From NCBI GenBank assembly GCA_028023455.1, contig JAQFVV010012510.1, positions 624,001-688,000 of the forward strand: a stretch of 64,000 nt of DNA, in the 5' to 3' direction. The position numbers and the translations under genes are program-made. A model generated the notes under the pieces. It was not told where the DNA came from and did not search any database. It saw only the letters and a list, made by a program, of their open reading frames with translations. Source of the DNA: Epiperipatus broadwayi (taxonomy: Eukaryota > Onychophora > Udeonychophora > Euonychophora > Peripatidae). The first letter of the stretch is position 1. Every line of letters begins with the position of its first letter. Below are positions 45,890 through 57,445 of the stretch, piece by piece.

Positions 45890-46041
45890 ATACAGGGAAT
45901 AAAGCAATATCTTTATTGTGTCATGAAAAAAAGATGCAGCCCTCCACTAACCTCCACTTCCACAAAATGGCCCTGACATGGCCCTCCACTAATCTGCTTC
46001 CACAAAGTGCCCCCTGAGTCAAAAAAATTGCCCACCACTGT
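45890..46041. mobile_element. hAT-like terminal fragment
   Basis: Ends in ttgcccaccactg; in reverse complement CAGTGGTGGGCAA, a hAT-like terminus. Internal gccctccactaa words are repeated at 45940 and 45980, as in subterminal hAT repeats. The other end was not found. Confidence 0.4.
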
Positions 46042-46516
46042 AGTAGAGAATAGCTTTTATATTAGTATGGCTTCTCTTTCTATAAACATGTTGAACTTCC
46101 TTTCCAAAGCAATTCTTTCTTTCTTCAGATTCTTAATCAGTTTACTTTCAGATTTGTCTTCCAAACTGTAAAGTTTTTCAAATGTGATATGTTTCGTATA
46201 TTTATTTTCCAACACCAGTTTTGAATCTTGGGTACAAATGCTTGAAGATTGTTTCAAAATAAGATATGTTTCCATCACTCAAATTTTCTGGATCAAACTT
46301 ATTCAGCTAATCTAAAATGTTTATTAAGTAAACAACTCTTTTTCCAAAGTTTCGTTATTAAAGTAAGCCACAAAGACGTTTTTTCTTCACACTCCCATGA
46401 ATAACTGATTTCATCTTTCAATTCAAAAAAATAATTGATAACATTTTTCTTTTCATTAAGAGCATATTGCAGAAAATATCAGAATTTCATGTGATGAGCA
46501 TCTCATATGCTTTTTT

Positions 46517-46620
46517 TTCCATATGTCATAGCATCGGTCAGGATGCAAACCCACAGCCATCTGCAACCAACTACTTGCTTGCAAGGCGGCTGTGATGACC
46601 TCTTGGCTAACAATTCTTGA
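46517..46620 (-). repeat. short tRNA-derived SINE
   Basis: catagcatcggtcaggatgc on one side, cttggctaacaattcttgac on the other; minus strand, nested in the hAT relic. Confidence 0.75.
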
Positions 46621-46639
46621 CAAATATCATATACTTATA

Positions 46640-46945
46640 CAAGCTATTATCAACAGTAGCACACTTTTTATAGAGTAGTGCCACCAATTTCCTTAGTAAT
46701 TAATGGATGCAAGAGGATTTGTGCATAAAATCTCTATCTAGTGCTACTGGTAGGTCCTAATATCGTAGTGCAGTGCTCTCAAATCCAAGGCTTTTCACTA
46801 ATGAAAGCAAGCTAAAAACCAATCTGAGGATATTAGATGAGTAGACCCTAGATAGGGATTTTATGCATGAACCTTCTTGCATCCATTGATTACTAAGGCT
46901 TGCATTTGTAGCACTACTGTATGGAGAATTTGCTATTGTTATGAT
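46640..46945. mobile_element. family A foldback element
   Basis: Arms 46655-46790 and 46790-46940. The ribozyme in the right arm reads CUAAUGA, AAGC AAGCUA and AAAA, so it is decayed. It interrupts the hAT relic. Confidence 0.7.
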
Positions 46946-47330
46946 CAGAATTCATGTCTTTATAAAGTTCTCTATGTAATTATAGATACTGATGGCTTTA
47001 AGAATTGATGTAACTCATACAATTTTGATCAGAGACTCAAGTAGCCCCTGCAAATGAGCAGGAACTGTCTTATTAATAGTGCATATCAGTGAACCATGTA
47101 GCAAAGATCCTTTTTTTGAGAAACAAGTCCACATTTGTTTGAAATTCTGACTTTGCCAACATAACTTTTGTTTACCTACCCAAACCTCCAGAATCATTTC
47201 CTTTGTAATCTTTAATATTCAAAAAAAGATATCTTTTCATACCATTTTCCCCTAAACTCTTTTTGATTTCATCTGAATTACTTTCATGAAGACGAGTATG
47301 TTCATTGATTCATCAACTTGTAGAGAGTTT

Positions 47331-49269
47331 TGATTTCATTCCAAACTTGCTTTTTCACAAATATGACTATATATGAAATATACCTCTTAGTAGTGTTATT
47401 GGACAAGGATAATTCTCTTTCAGACTTCTTCAAGAATTGACTTCTTTATCTTAAATATTCTGTGAAGTTTTTTTTTTATCTTTTTCCAATTCTTAATGTA
47501 ACTTCATCTAATGCTTGTATTTTTGCTGTACTCTATGGCAAAAAACGTTCAATAAAGTCAAATCTCTAATATCTCAGGCTTCATAGCAAATGGAAGAAAC
47601 ATTTTTAGCATGTTTTTAATTTTCTGCCTCTATGTTCTTTTTAACTTTGCAAATTTTATAATTCAGTATTAAAACAAAATGATAAAGTCAAAGTTTAGAC
47701 ATTTTGTGAATTTTTACACTTTTTGCTCATAAGTACAGATTTCTGAAAATAATTTATTAAAATAATAATTCTAATAATACAGAAATAAATAAATAATTTT
47801 CCAAATGGTTTTATATTCAGAAACAGTAGTCATGGTGCAAAAAACCAAGCTGGCAGCATGGACTGATGATGATCTATGATGCAAATTAGATTTTAGAAAG
47901 TGAAAAAAAATAGCTAACATATTCAACTGTTTTTCATCATGGTGCCAAATAAAGATGGTCAACTATAGCAAACCAAGTTCAAAACAGGTTGCAATTAGAT
48001 AATCCCTAATGGATATTATTTATACATTACTGCAAACATGACAATGTTAGCAATATATGCAAGGAGGATTAATAATTTTTGTTAGTCATTCATTAGAGTA
48101 GAGATTATCCACTTAATAATATTTTACAGGGGGTATTCAACTGCATCAAAAGAATGATACTCATTTCTATTTGAAGACCTGCATTTGATATTCTGTTATT
48201 TAAATTACAAGTCAATAATTAAAAATGATATTGAATTTTGCATCATAAGTAAATGTCCCCCCCCCTCACGTTAATTATTTATAACATAGGACCTTGTTTT
48301 AATAATAACAAACCATTGTATATTTTATTTTTAAAGAGCAACTAAATGTTATCTATGGCAAAAATTTGACAAAAATATAATAAATAATTGTATCCATATG
48401 GATCTTGGGTTGCGTCTCAGCAGAATGTTGTAGTGTGATCACATTGAAATAAATAGGTATTGATAACATCCCAAATAACATTAAATATAAAAGCAATTTC
48501 AACTAAAAATAGTCATGGTGATTTCTAGAAAGCATTTTGTAACTCTCTTGCAATCCAAAAGCTAAGTATCCAGAAGATAAGAGAACAAAACAAAGGAAGA
48601 CAATTGAAAACTCTCTACTATGACAGTTTATTAGCTTAATGCCTATTTTCTTTTCTTTCACTATTCCTTTGTGAAGGAATCCGGTGAGACTATTTTATCT
48701 TGATATTTTAATAGTCATTACAAAGGGAATACATTATATATGTAATTCAAACAGAAATTAAATTTGAAAAAAAAAACTACAGTATCTTAAAGCTATAAGT
48801 ATATGTTTTTTATTTTTCTACATTTTTTTTTTAAAAAAAACTTCATCTTTAAGTTTATAAACTTAAAATCAGTTGAGACTTTCAATCAATCAATACTGTC
48901 AAAATACTCATCAATCTTTCCTCGTTTTTCAAATTTTTCTTTGTCAGATGATGGCGCTACGAAACACTTTTTTAAAATCTTTATGAAATTAGAGCCGAGA
49001 TGTGTTCTACTAAATTGAGAAATATTACTGTTAAAATAAAGAATATTTTTCAAATTAAAATTTGATTTGTCTTTATGCGCTTTGAAGAAAATAAATTATT
49101 TTAATGCTTTAAATATTTTATTTCTGTATATATGATTTTTTGGAAGACAGATTTGTGTTTCCAAAAATGCAATTTGAAAACTCACGTGACAAACAAACAA
49201 AAGAGCTTAATCAATTCTTGAACGACGCTCAGAATAACGTTTTGTTTAATGCCTACTTTCCAGTTTAAT
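47331..49269. other. AT-rich stretch, no gene recognised
   Basis: The left part (to about 47650) may contain further decayed N-terminal hAT sequence on the minus strand. The rest shows nothing. Confidence 0.3.
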
Positions 49270-50385
49270 TTTAAAATGATGATTAATTAGAAAGGATATG
49301 AACTCAGATTTTTAAACTTCTACATCTCTCCATTCCATCTTGTACAACCGATACACATGACCATATACATGTAAGAAAGATAAATAATTTCCAATATACG
49401 TAATTTCGTGCTGAACCAGCAATCATCAGTTGGTCCAGATCCCAACCCCCACACATAAATACAACCAGTGCTCAGTTTATATTAAGATAGAAAATCTTCA
49501 AACTTTAATGGACAGGCTTCAGTCTTCTCTACCCTCCAACTCTTCAATCATCCATACCAATGAAAATCTGATGATGGAATGCTCAAAGGTCTTAATGATG
49601 CCAATATTATTGCCATACCCATGTTGACATTAAGTCACTCTAACTTCTCACATATAGGATCTTAATATGTCCATTTAAATACACAGAAGAGGAGTGGGCA
49701 GTATACAGGCTGAATATGTAATATTTAAAAACTTGAAATATATATGTTGGAAATCATTTATCTTTTTCATTTGTATGTGGTCTTGGGTATCAGTTGTATA
49801 AGATGGAATGAAGAGCTATAGAGTTTTTGAAAGTCTGCATTCAAATCCCTTCTAATTACATTAAATTCAGTACACACAATATACTTGTATTTAAATATTA
49901 CATATTTAGCTTATATTCTTTCCATCCCTCTTCTGTGTATTTAAATGGACATATTAAGATCCTATATGTGAGGGGGTGTGGTGATTTAATGTCAACATGG
50001 GTATGACAACAAAATTGCTATCATCAAAGGTCTTGAGCATTCCATCATCAGATTTTCAATGATATGGATGGCTGAAGATTTGGAAGTTGGAAAAGATTGA
50101 AGCCTGTTCATTAAAGTTTGAAGATTTGTTATCTTAATATAAACTGAGCACTTATTGTATATATGTATGGGAGATGATGATTTGAATCAAATGATGACTG
50201 CTGGTTCAGCATGTAATATGTATATTGAAAATCATTTGTCTTTTTCACATGTATCTGGCCATGGGTATTGGTTGTATAAGATGATGTAGGGCACTGTAGA
50301 GAGTTTGAAAGTCTGAATTCAAATCCCTTCTAATTACATTAACTTCAGTATATGCAATATACTTGTATTTAAAAAAAAAACCTAC
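49270..50385. mobile_element. family B inverted pair
   Basis: A minus unit (49270-49700) and a plus unit (49915-50385) share inner ends (aatatgtccatttaaataca and its inverse) around a spacer that holds another plus-strand right end (49740-49870). That gives one foldback plus a tandem step of about 480 bases. The right ribozyme (50179-50234) has AUGAUGA and GUAA and is decayed. The left is intact. Confidence 0.8.
49386..49441 (-). ncRNA. hammerhead ribozyme motif, family B, best preserved
   Basis: Minus strand: outer helix GAUCU, bulge GGA, CCAA, CUGAUGA (49423-49429), stem II UUGCU GGUUC AGCAC, GAAA (49404-49407), stem III AUUACGUAU, A17, then UUGG and AAAUU. Predicted cleavage between 49395 and 49394. 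In the family consensus the first stem II base is G, giving a G-C closing pair, and the outer helix pairs GAUCU with AGAUC. The stem I bulge facing the stem II loop is the layout known from fast natural hammerheads. Confidence 0.85.
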
Positions 50386-51316
50386 TGTATATGTATAACA
50401 GTCATGAAACATGGCTTTTTTAGGAATGGAAGCACACTACATAATCTTTTTTTAATAATGTTTTTGTTTTACTTGCTACAACAATTTTTTCATAATAATT
50501 AATATATACATGTTACATACATCTAGAAAAATCTTTAATTCTTTTATCTGTTAATCAGACAATGATTACTTTAAATAGATAATATATTATCAGTATATTT
50601 TATCTTGCAAATGCTTTTAACATTCTTATGTTTTAATTGTAAATTAGATTTTAGTATCGTGTGAACTTTTTATAATCAACCAATAATGCATTGGTTAAAC
50701 TCATTCCTTGCTGTATATAAAAACAATTCAATTGTTGGTAAAAAAAAAAATTGAAAGTGAACAGAAATTCCATACAATAAAAAAAAGTTTGAATAGTTTA
50801 TTCATCTTTTTTTATGTTTATCAAAATGGTTTGAGATTTTTTTTATGTTTAGCAAAATAGCTTATATAAACTAATGTACTTATTGTTCTTTCTATACTAT
50901 TGTATATGCAACTTGTTGGATTGATATTGTAAAGTTGAACATGTACATATTTTAGTAAATTTTTTAAATTAAATTTTAATTAAAGCTTTTGAAAATTTTA
51001 ATAAATTTTTCTATAGAAGCACTCATTCCATTCAATACATGGATGCTTTGTCATTGATATATATGTATATATCCATGCTTATTTACTTGCATTTGAATTT
51101 TATTACTTTGAAAAATTTCATTCCTTCTTCTTTAATTAATTCTCTTTGCAGAAACATATGTAAACGTACAGTAAATAAGGACATATATAAAATACTCAGA
51201 ATAGTGCTTTATAAAATTCTAAAATTTTGGCAAATACATGTTTAAACAATATTCAAATGTTTTATATGTTATAACATAAGATATTTAAGTATTAGTCCTG
51301 CAATGCAAAAGAGATA
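50386..51316. other. AT-rich stretch, nothing recognised
   Basis: Low-complexity frames only. Confidence 0.4.
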
Positions 51317-52166
51317 GGAGCCTTTTCACATCTACAATAAATGTGTAATCTTGTGATGACATCAAATTGAAAAAAAGTAAACTCTGTGATTTATATCGAA
51401 AATATATGAAAACGTGTTTCTCTTTTTCAAAACATGCTTTTCTTTGTGGTGTTTCAATATTTATTTCAGTTATAGTCCAGAATTCTTTTTGACAATACTG
51501 AAAATCATGGAAATTGACAAAAGTCTTTTTTCATGAAGGAAAAATCAACAAGGCTGAATTCTTTCTGAACAGTGGATGTTTGGTAGTGTATGCAGAGAGA
51601 CTGATGAATATTTTATTATCGCAATTAAAGATCAGACAGTGGCAATTCTGATGGAAGTGATTAAATAGAATGTAGAACAGAATTTAACTATATATTCCAA
51701 ATGCTGGAAGGTCTACAAAAGTGATGAATTGAGAAATGCAGGCTATGAACATTTTTGTGTAAACCACACATAATTTCATCGATCCAGAAAGTGGGGTTCA
51801 CACACAAACCATCGAAAGACTGGGATTTCATGAAATGGTAAAATAAACAGCTGCAAGGGACATCAAGGCAACACCTGAACTCATACCTGGCTGAATTTAT
51901 GTGGTGTAGATTGCAAAAAAATGATGACACATTTTTTATATACTTAACGATATCAAAGAATTTTTCCCACCAGGATAAAAAGTGGTAATAAAAGTCTTAT
52001 TATCTTTTGTTTTTTTTTTAATGTTTTTTTAGGATTTTTCCGTGTACACATTACTTTTTCAAAAATCTTGCGAAAATTATCGTGTACAAGATCAGTCTAT
52101 ACATTACTTTGGTCAAATCACAAGATTACAATTATGAGCAGATTGAATATGAATGGGAAAAGGTGC
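51317..52166 (+). mobile_element. Merlin-type DNA transposon relic
   Basis: Imperfect inverted ends of about 50 bases: left GGAGCCTTTTCACAT ... GTAATCTTGTGAT, right (inverse) GCACCTTTTCCCAT ... GTAATCTTGTGAT. The transposase relic lies between them. Length (about 850 bp) suits a short Merlin element. Confidence 0.7.
51507..51960 (+). pseudogene. Merlin (IS1595/ISXO2-type) transposase relic
   Basis: Starts MEIDKSLFS, the block with the first catalytic Asp. Then QWMFGSVCRETDEYFIIAI, the usual QWVFGG...R-G-T block; IYSKCWKVYK, where the second catalytic Asp (normally HSDCW) is Lys; FCVNHT; FIDPESGVHTQTIERL with the catalytic Glu; and after a frame shift HLNSYLAEFMW, the conserved C-terminal end. 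In-frame stops occur after MEIDKSLFS, before ILSEQW and in the middle. Merlin transposases cut and paste DNA through a DDE catalytic triad; this copy lacks one residue and is broken. Confidence 0.85.
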
Positions 52167-53309
52167 ATCACATCTAATACTGCATTATAGAACTAATTAA
52201 CTCAATTACCTAATACTATTGTTTAATGAAACAAAAATTTAGATAATTAACAATAAATTTTGAATTTCAAATAACCGATGACATAATTTTTAAAAATACT
52301 AGAACAAGCATAAAAAAATCAAAGGTATTAACATTTATGGTTCAAAAAGAAATAGACAAATGTTTAGAATGTTTATCTTATACAACACATTATATTATTC
52401 AATTGTATTAGTATTGTTATCCCAGTGCAATGTAATACATTCTTAGATTACTGCATTAATCTGTGCCTTCAATTCAGAAAAGGTGTATGTGGCCATTGGA
52501 GACTTTAACATTCTACATCAGTGTTCCTAAAGTTTTCACCAATTATAATATATGTTTTTGCTCATGAACTCATTTCTATGTACATATTAACTGAATACAA
52601 ACCAATGTTAGAATGTTTCCACAGCGCCATCTATATTTAGAAATATGAAGTCTAAATTGCATGATGCAAACATCGTGATTCTAAAAATAGGTAGCACTGC
52701 TGAAGCATTCTAGCATTTAGTTTGTATTTATTTACTATATTTGAATTTCATTTAGCATTATATAATGTTTAATTTATATATGTGGTGTATGTTTATCATA
52801 TATATTTTCTGTCCCATGGTAAATCCAGATATTTAAACTAACTACTATGATTAAACAATAATAATTGATAATATATTTTTTTAACAATTTACTTTACAAT
52901 ATTATAGACCTAAATTTTAATATTATCAGCTCAGATAATGGAGTTGAATTATGAGATTGCAAAGATTTTTAATTTCATAAATATTCATATCATTCTATAT
53001 AATCTTTTCAAGTGAATATTCCACATATAATTCCAGACCATTTAAAAATATCATTATATTCTGTATGTGTATATTTTACCAAAGGGAATAAAACACTTTT
53101 CCTCAGGCTATGACTTAAGAGCACTCTAAATATTGAATAAAGAAATCAAGAATAGAATGAATCCATCTATTCTTAATTGCTCTGCTGTTTATAAGCACAC
53201 CTTTGTCAATATTGTTGATAATTCAGAGTGAAATTAATTTGCCATCCAGATGTAATATGACACATATATATTAAGTGTAGTAATGCTCAAGGCCGAATAG
53301 GTTTGTAAG
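52167..53309. other. AT-rich stretch, nothing recognised
   Basis: No coding relic, RNA gene or known repeat seen. Confidence 0.4.
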
Positions 53310-53560
53310 TAATCATTAAAAACCAGTCAACACTTAGACAATATCAATAACAATCAACAATTTCAAAGTGTTGTCAAGGCAACCTCCTTAATATCAGTAA
53401 CAATCAACAATTTCAAACTGTTGTCAAAGCAACTTCTTATTGTTAAAAGGAGGCAACCTCCTTATTGTTAAAAGGAGGTTGCCTTGACAACAGTTTGAAA
53501 TTGTTGATGGTTATTGATATTGGGATTGTCTAAGTGTTGACTGGTTTCCTTAAGATAGTT
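53310..53560. repeat. nested palindrome
   Basis: aaccagtcaacacttagaca at the left mirrors tgtctaagtgttgactggtt type sequence at the right. Inside, caatcaacaatttcaaa occurs twice in direct orientation, and aaggaggttgccttgacaac mirrors both. A related single arm lies at 57783-57855. The conserved GCCUUGACAxCAG...GAAAU order hints at a decayed ribozyme, but no CUGANGA box is present. Confidence 0.65.
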
Positions 53561-54308
53561 ATAATTAAAGATGGGAAGGAAGGAAGAAGGAAAGTTTATT
53601 AATTACTTCAAGATTTCTTTTTCCTTTATTTTGAAAAAGAAATATCTTATGATTCTTTATATGTATACCTATTTAAATCCTTCACAAAAGTAAGCGGTGA
53701 TAGCACTATCATACTGACATTTTAGACAACATGATGCTGTGATTGTCATTTTTCTATGTTGTTTTAAAGCATTGTATATATTAAATTATGGTGTGTGACA
53801 AACTGCAGCAATTCTTTCTATGAAGCTTCCATTTTTAATGCATTAATTTTAAAAAAATTCTGAAATGTCAGCACATTCTATTGTTCTGACAAAGCTATGA
53901 AAGAGATGGTGATTTGTGATTGGCTGATGCTTTAGATTCATTTCTCCTGCAGTTAAATGTCACAAAAAATGTGAGTTTTCATAATTGTTAATGACTATGG
54001 TGCAATATTTTTGCAAAAGATATTATTAAACCAAAAACTAGGTCACTGGGGGGGGGGGGGTATCTTTGAAAACATTTTATTTTTAAAAAGGCAGCTCTTA
54101 GAAAGTTCGGAAAGTGTGTTATGAGAATGAAAAGTTGGTATGGAAACAGTTATCACAGGGTAAAAATAAAATCGTTTTACCTAACAATAATTTAACTTTT
54201 AGAATTTTTTTTGTTTCTTTGATTATAGCGAATTCTAAATATATTATTTTTAATAACATAAAATTCTAATATGTTGTTCTTTTTGAATAGATATTGTAAA
54301 GCCAATAA
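53561..54308. other. unannotated stretch
   Basis: No gene seen. A G-run of twelve lies at about 54049-54060. Confidence 0.4.
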
Positions 54309-54461
54309 CAATGTGTTCTTTTGTTGTTGTTTTTTTCCATATGTCATAGCATCGGCCAGAGGGGGGTGAACCTGCAACAACCATCTACAACCAACTGCTT
54401 GCTTACAAGGTGGTTGCGCTGACCTCTCGGCTAACAATGCTTGGCAATGTGTTCCTTTGTT
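54309..54461 (-). repeat. short tRNA-derived SINE with 17-bp TSD
   Basis: Flanked by caatgtgttcttttgtt (54309-54325) and caatgtgttcctttgtt (54445-54461), one mismatch. Body on the minus strand with ctcggctaacaatgc at its 5' side and catagcatcggcc at its 3' side. Confidence 0.85.
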
Positions 54462-56645
54462 ATTGGTAAGATATTCAGTTAGATACTTATTTTCACAATT
54501 TTAAAATATTAATTTAAAATATATTTTTATTTTAATCATTAGAAGGTTTAAATATTTATAATGTAGTATATAAATTAATTTTTAATAAAGATTTAATTGT
54601 GCACACAAAAAAAAAACATGGTGTCATCATAGAAATATTAATTGCTAGAGTCTATTCACAAAATTTGCTAGGTTGGATTGACACTGATGTAGTTAACTTT
54701 GTAAATATTTCATACTTACTGCAATTCACACTTTTTTTTATAAAACATTTCAATTTTTGTTATTATTTTAATACATTTAAAGTTGCTATTTTATTTAAAG
54801 TTGAACTGAGAATGCAATGTAAATAATAAAAAGAGGGAGAATAGGGGTAACTGAATTATATTAAATGGATATTCCAAATAATGTTAATGATAAGGATAAT
54901 TAAAGTTACCATATAATACAAAATTGTCCATTCACTTTACTACTGTTACACAATACTTTAGTTATTACCCTTTTTTACAGCTTACAGTTTTGACAACCCC
55001 AGCAATCTTCTTCAGAACTTTATATCTTCTAGCCTCAACTGTAAATTCAAATATTTAAAATTATCTGCATTATTCTTTTTTTAAATATTGATGTTTTCAA
55101 GTGGATGCTAAAATGTTTGAAAAGGCATTGAAAAGAAATTACTGGCTGATGTGTGTGTGCTTGGGTGTGGATCTGATAACTAACAATGAAAGTTGGACAT
55201 TATGTGACTAGAGGAATTGGATAATTTAAAATAGTATGAAAATTATTCATATAATAGAAGCATTGCAAGAAGGTGAAATGGATATTATCATTATTATTCC
55301 CATTATTCTGTTTATGCTTCCATATGGTCTAGCAAAAGTTTGTTAATTTTGCTCTCTTTTCATCGCATGAAAAAAGAAAATTTGTTTTAAGTCTACATGA
55401 TTATCAAGATGCATCAGTTAAACAAGTTCAGCTATCTGGAGTTTCATCATACTCTTGATTGTTTTCTGCCAGATTACATCTGCCAGAAGTCATTGATGCA
55501 AAAATATATATGCAAAAGAATTGTAATAAACAACTATCTGTCCGGAAACGAATCAACATCATGACTTGAAATGCATTTTTGAGAACTCTTAATTAACTCC
55601 ACATGTTTATTCTGAGTATTATTCTGTAGAAATATTTCACTTCTAGATGAATCAACTTCAGTTCTTCATATTCTGCTATCAAACCCCTATTTAACTATCC
55701 TAACAATGGGCATCTAGGTTTAAAGATGAAATATAGACATTTGAAACTGTCATTACTATTTTTTGTTAGTAAAAGGAAAAAAACAAGGGGAAAGTTCAAA
55801 CAGGTTATAACTGATATTTAGACAAGCGTATGTGTATAATTTTTTTTGGTTGTATATATTTTTTATTTTTTTTTTAGTGTTTTTCCATTGAAAAACTATG
55901 AGAAAGAAACATGTATGGAATTTTATGATTAAACCAGATGCACTCAGCCTGTAAACGCCTGTTTTCTTTTTAATCGGTTGTTCTAGCATTTTTTTAAAGA
56001 TTTCATGTAAATTAAACAAAAGATTTTAAATGTGATAATTGAAAGACCATTCTTACAGTTAAATACAAAACAGCAGGCTTTCAGCCCATGGTTTTTGTAA
56101 TAATTGGCTGCTTTAACAATTTTTTTTAAGATTTAATATAAATATGTTTTTTTATTATTAAATATTGTTAATTTATAAAAGTTCATTAACATTGCTAAGT
56201 ATGTCATTCATCTGAACTATATTAGAGGATTGACAGATCATGAAAGCATGAAGTGCCTTAATGTCAAATTATGAATCGGCATTTGTGACTGTTTCTGCAG
56301 CTGACTGGGAACCTTTACTGTGAAATATATAGTATACCTCTGTAGTTAGAAGCATTCATACTGATTTTTTCCAACAATTTTTATTTAATGGTGCAATTAC
56401 TTTCTTCACATAAGTGTAGTGGTTGTGAATTTGACATGTTATATCAGACAAACATACATTCATCAATCAGACAACAGAGAAATGTGGATTTGAAATTTAA
56501 GATTATATTTATGATTCATAACGCACACATACTTATTGTATTGCATAGGTATGTTAATTTAAGTCTGCATTGGAATTTATATATAGATAAAGACAATTTA
56601 AGTTGTTAATTTATTTTATATTAATAATATATAAATTGAAAGATT
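54462..56645. other. mostly unrecognised; one fossil hammerhead-like site
   Basis: At 54984-55015 the minus strand reads CUGAAGAA, GAUUG...UUGUC, AAAAC, UGU. This has the same layout as 23957-23983 with GAAA changed to AAAA, a probable Penelope-type fossil. The remainder has only low-complexity frames. Confidence 0.35.
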
Positions 56646-56835
56646 ACCAGTCTCTCACATGCACCTACTGTTGCTTCTCAGACAGCCAATCAGATATTAA
56701 GACAGCAGTCTGAAGAGCAATCAAGCCTCAACACATGACAGAGATTTTGATAAGAAAAGGAGGGTCCATTCTTCTCTTTACTTAACTTTTTGATTGGCTG
56801 AGAAGCAACAGTAGGCGCATGTGAGAGACTGGAAA
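56646..56835. repeat. MITE with long inverted ends
   Basis: ccagtctctcacatgcacct ... cagccaatcag at the left is mirrored by ctgattggctgagaagcaac-type ... gtgagagactgg at the right. Arms about 50 bases, unrelated centre. Confidence 0.75.
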
Positions 56836-57077
56836 CCCTTCAATTTATTACTAATTTAACAACAATATGCGATTTATACAAAAATATTATTAATAATATA
56901 TGTATTTTCAGTTATTTATAATAATTCATTACTCATCATAACATGTTCAAAGATGTATTAACTGTGTAATTGTTTTTCTCTTTGGAATAAGAATGATGTA
57001 TATATGATCCTAAAGATTTAAAGAAAGTCATTTGAAAATGTGTATTATGAAGCAGTAATTCTTAGAATCATTGCAGT

Positions 57078-57445
57078 ATTATTTATTAGATCACATAATC
57101 ATCATTTCTTATGCTTGCTCATAATTGTTATTAAACAGGCAAAACTCTCCATACAGTAGTGTGACTCAGTGCAATTCAGAATAATCAATGAATGCCAGAA
57201 GGCTTGTGCATAAAATCCCTATCTAGTGCCTACTCATCCAATATCCCCAGACTAGTTTCTAGCTTGTGGCTTTCATCAGTGAGGAGCCTTAGATCACAAG
57301 CTAGAAACTAGTCTGGGGATATTGGACGAATAAGCACTAAATAGGGATTTTATGCACAAGCCTTCTGGTATCCACTGATTACTCTGGTTTGCACTGAGTG
57401 GCACTACTGCATGGAGTTTTGCTTGTTTTAATTATTTATTAGATC
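57078..57445. mobile_element. family A foldback element with perfect 15-bp TSD
   Basis: attatttattagatc occurs at 57078-57092 and 57431-57445. Arms 57093-57295 and about 57296-57430. The right arm starts inside stem II of the ribozyme (cacaagctagaaac). Confidence 0.9.
57244..57285 (-). ncRNA. hammerhead ribozyme motif, family A
   Basis: Minus strand: UCCUCA, CUGAUGA (57273-57279), stem II A-AGC CACAA GCU-A, GAAA (57256-57259), stem III ACUAGU, C17, then UGGGGA. Stem I pairs 6 of 6. Stem II has A-U where 21163 and 44129 have G-C, with both partners changed. Predicted cleavage between 57250 and 57249. Confidence 0.8.

Larger units (their letters stand above)
46045..47330 (-). pseudogene. hAT transposase relic, interrupted
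   Basis: Minus-strand frames 47197-47015 give LHGSLICTINKTVPAHLQ, with MLAKSEFQTN in a neighbouring frame. This resembles the hAT (ZBED/SCAND3-type) block CTDGAPAMLG...H-C-x-I-H-x-x-x-L. LYKDMNSDHNN continues at about 46950. The frame is then cut by a family A element (46640-46945) and a SINE (46517-46620). It seems to resume in 46500-46057 with WECEEKTSLWLT and LYPRFKTG. No catalytic residues could be assigned with certainty. Confidence 0.45.
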
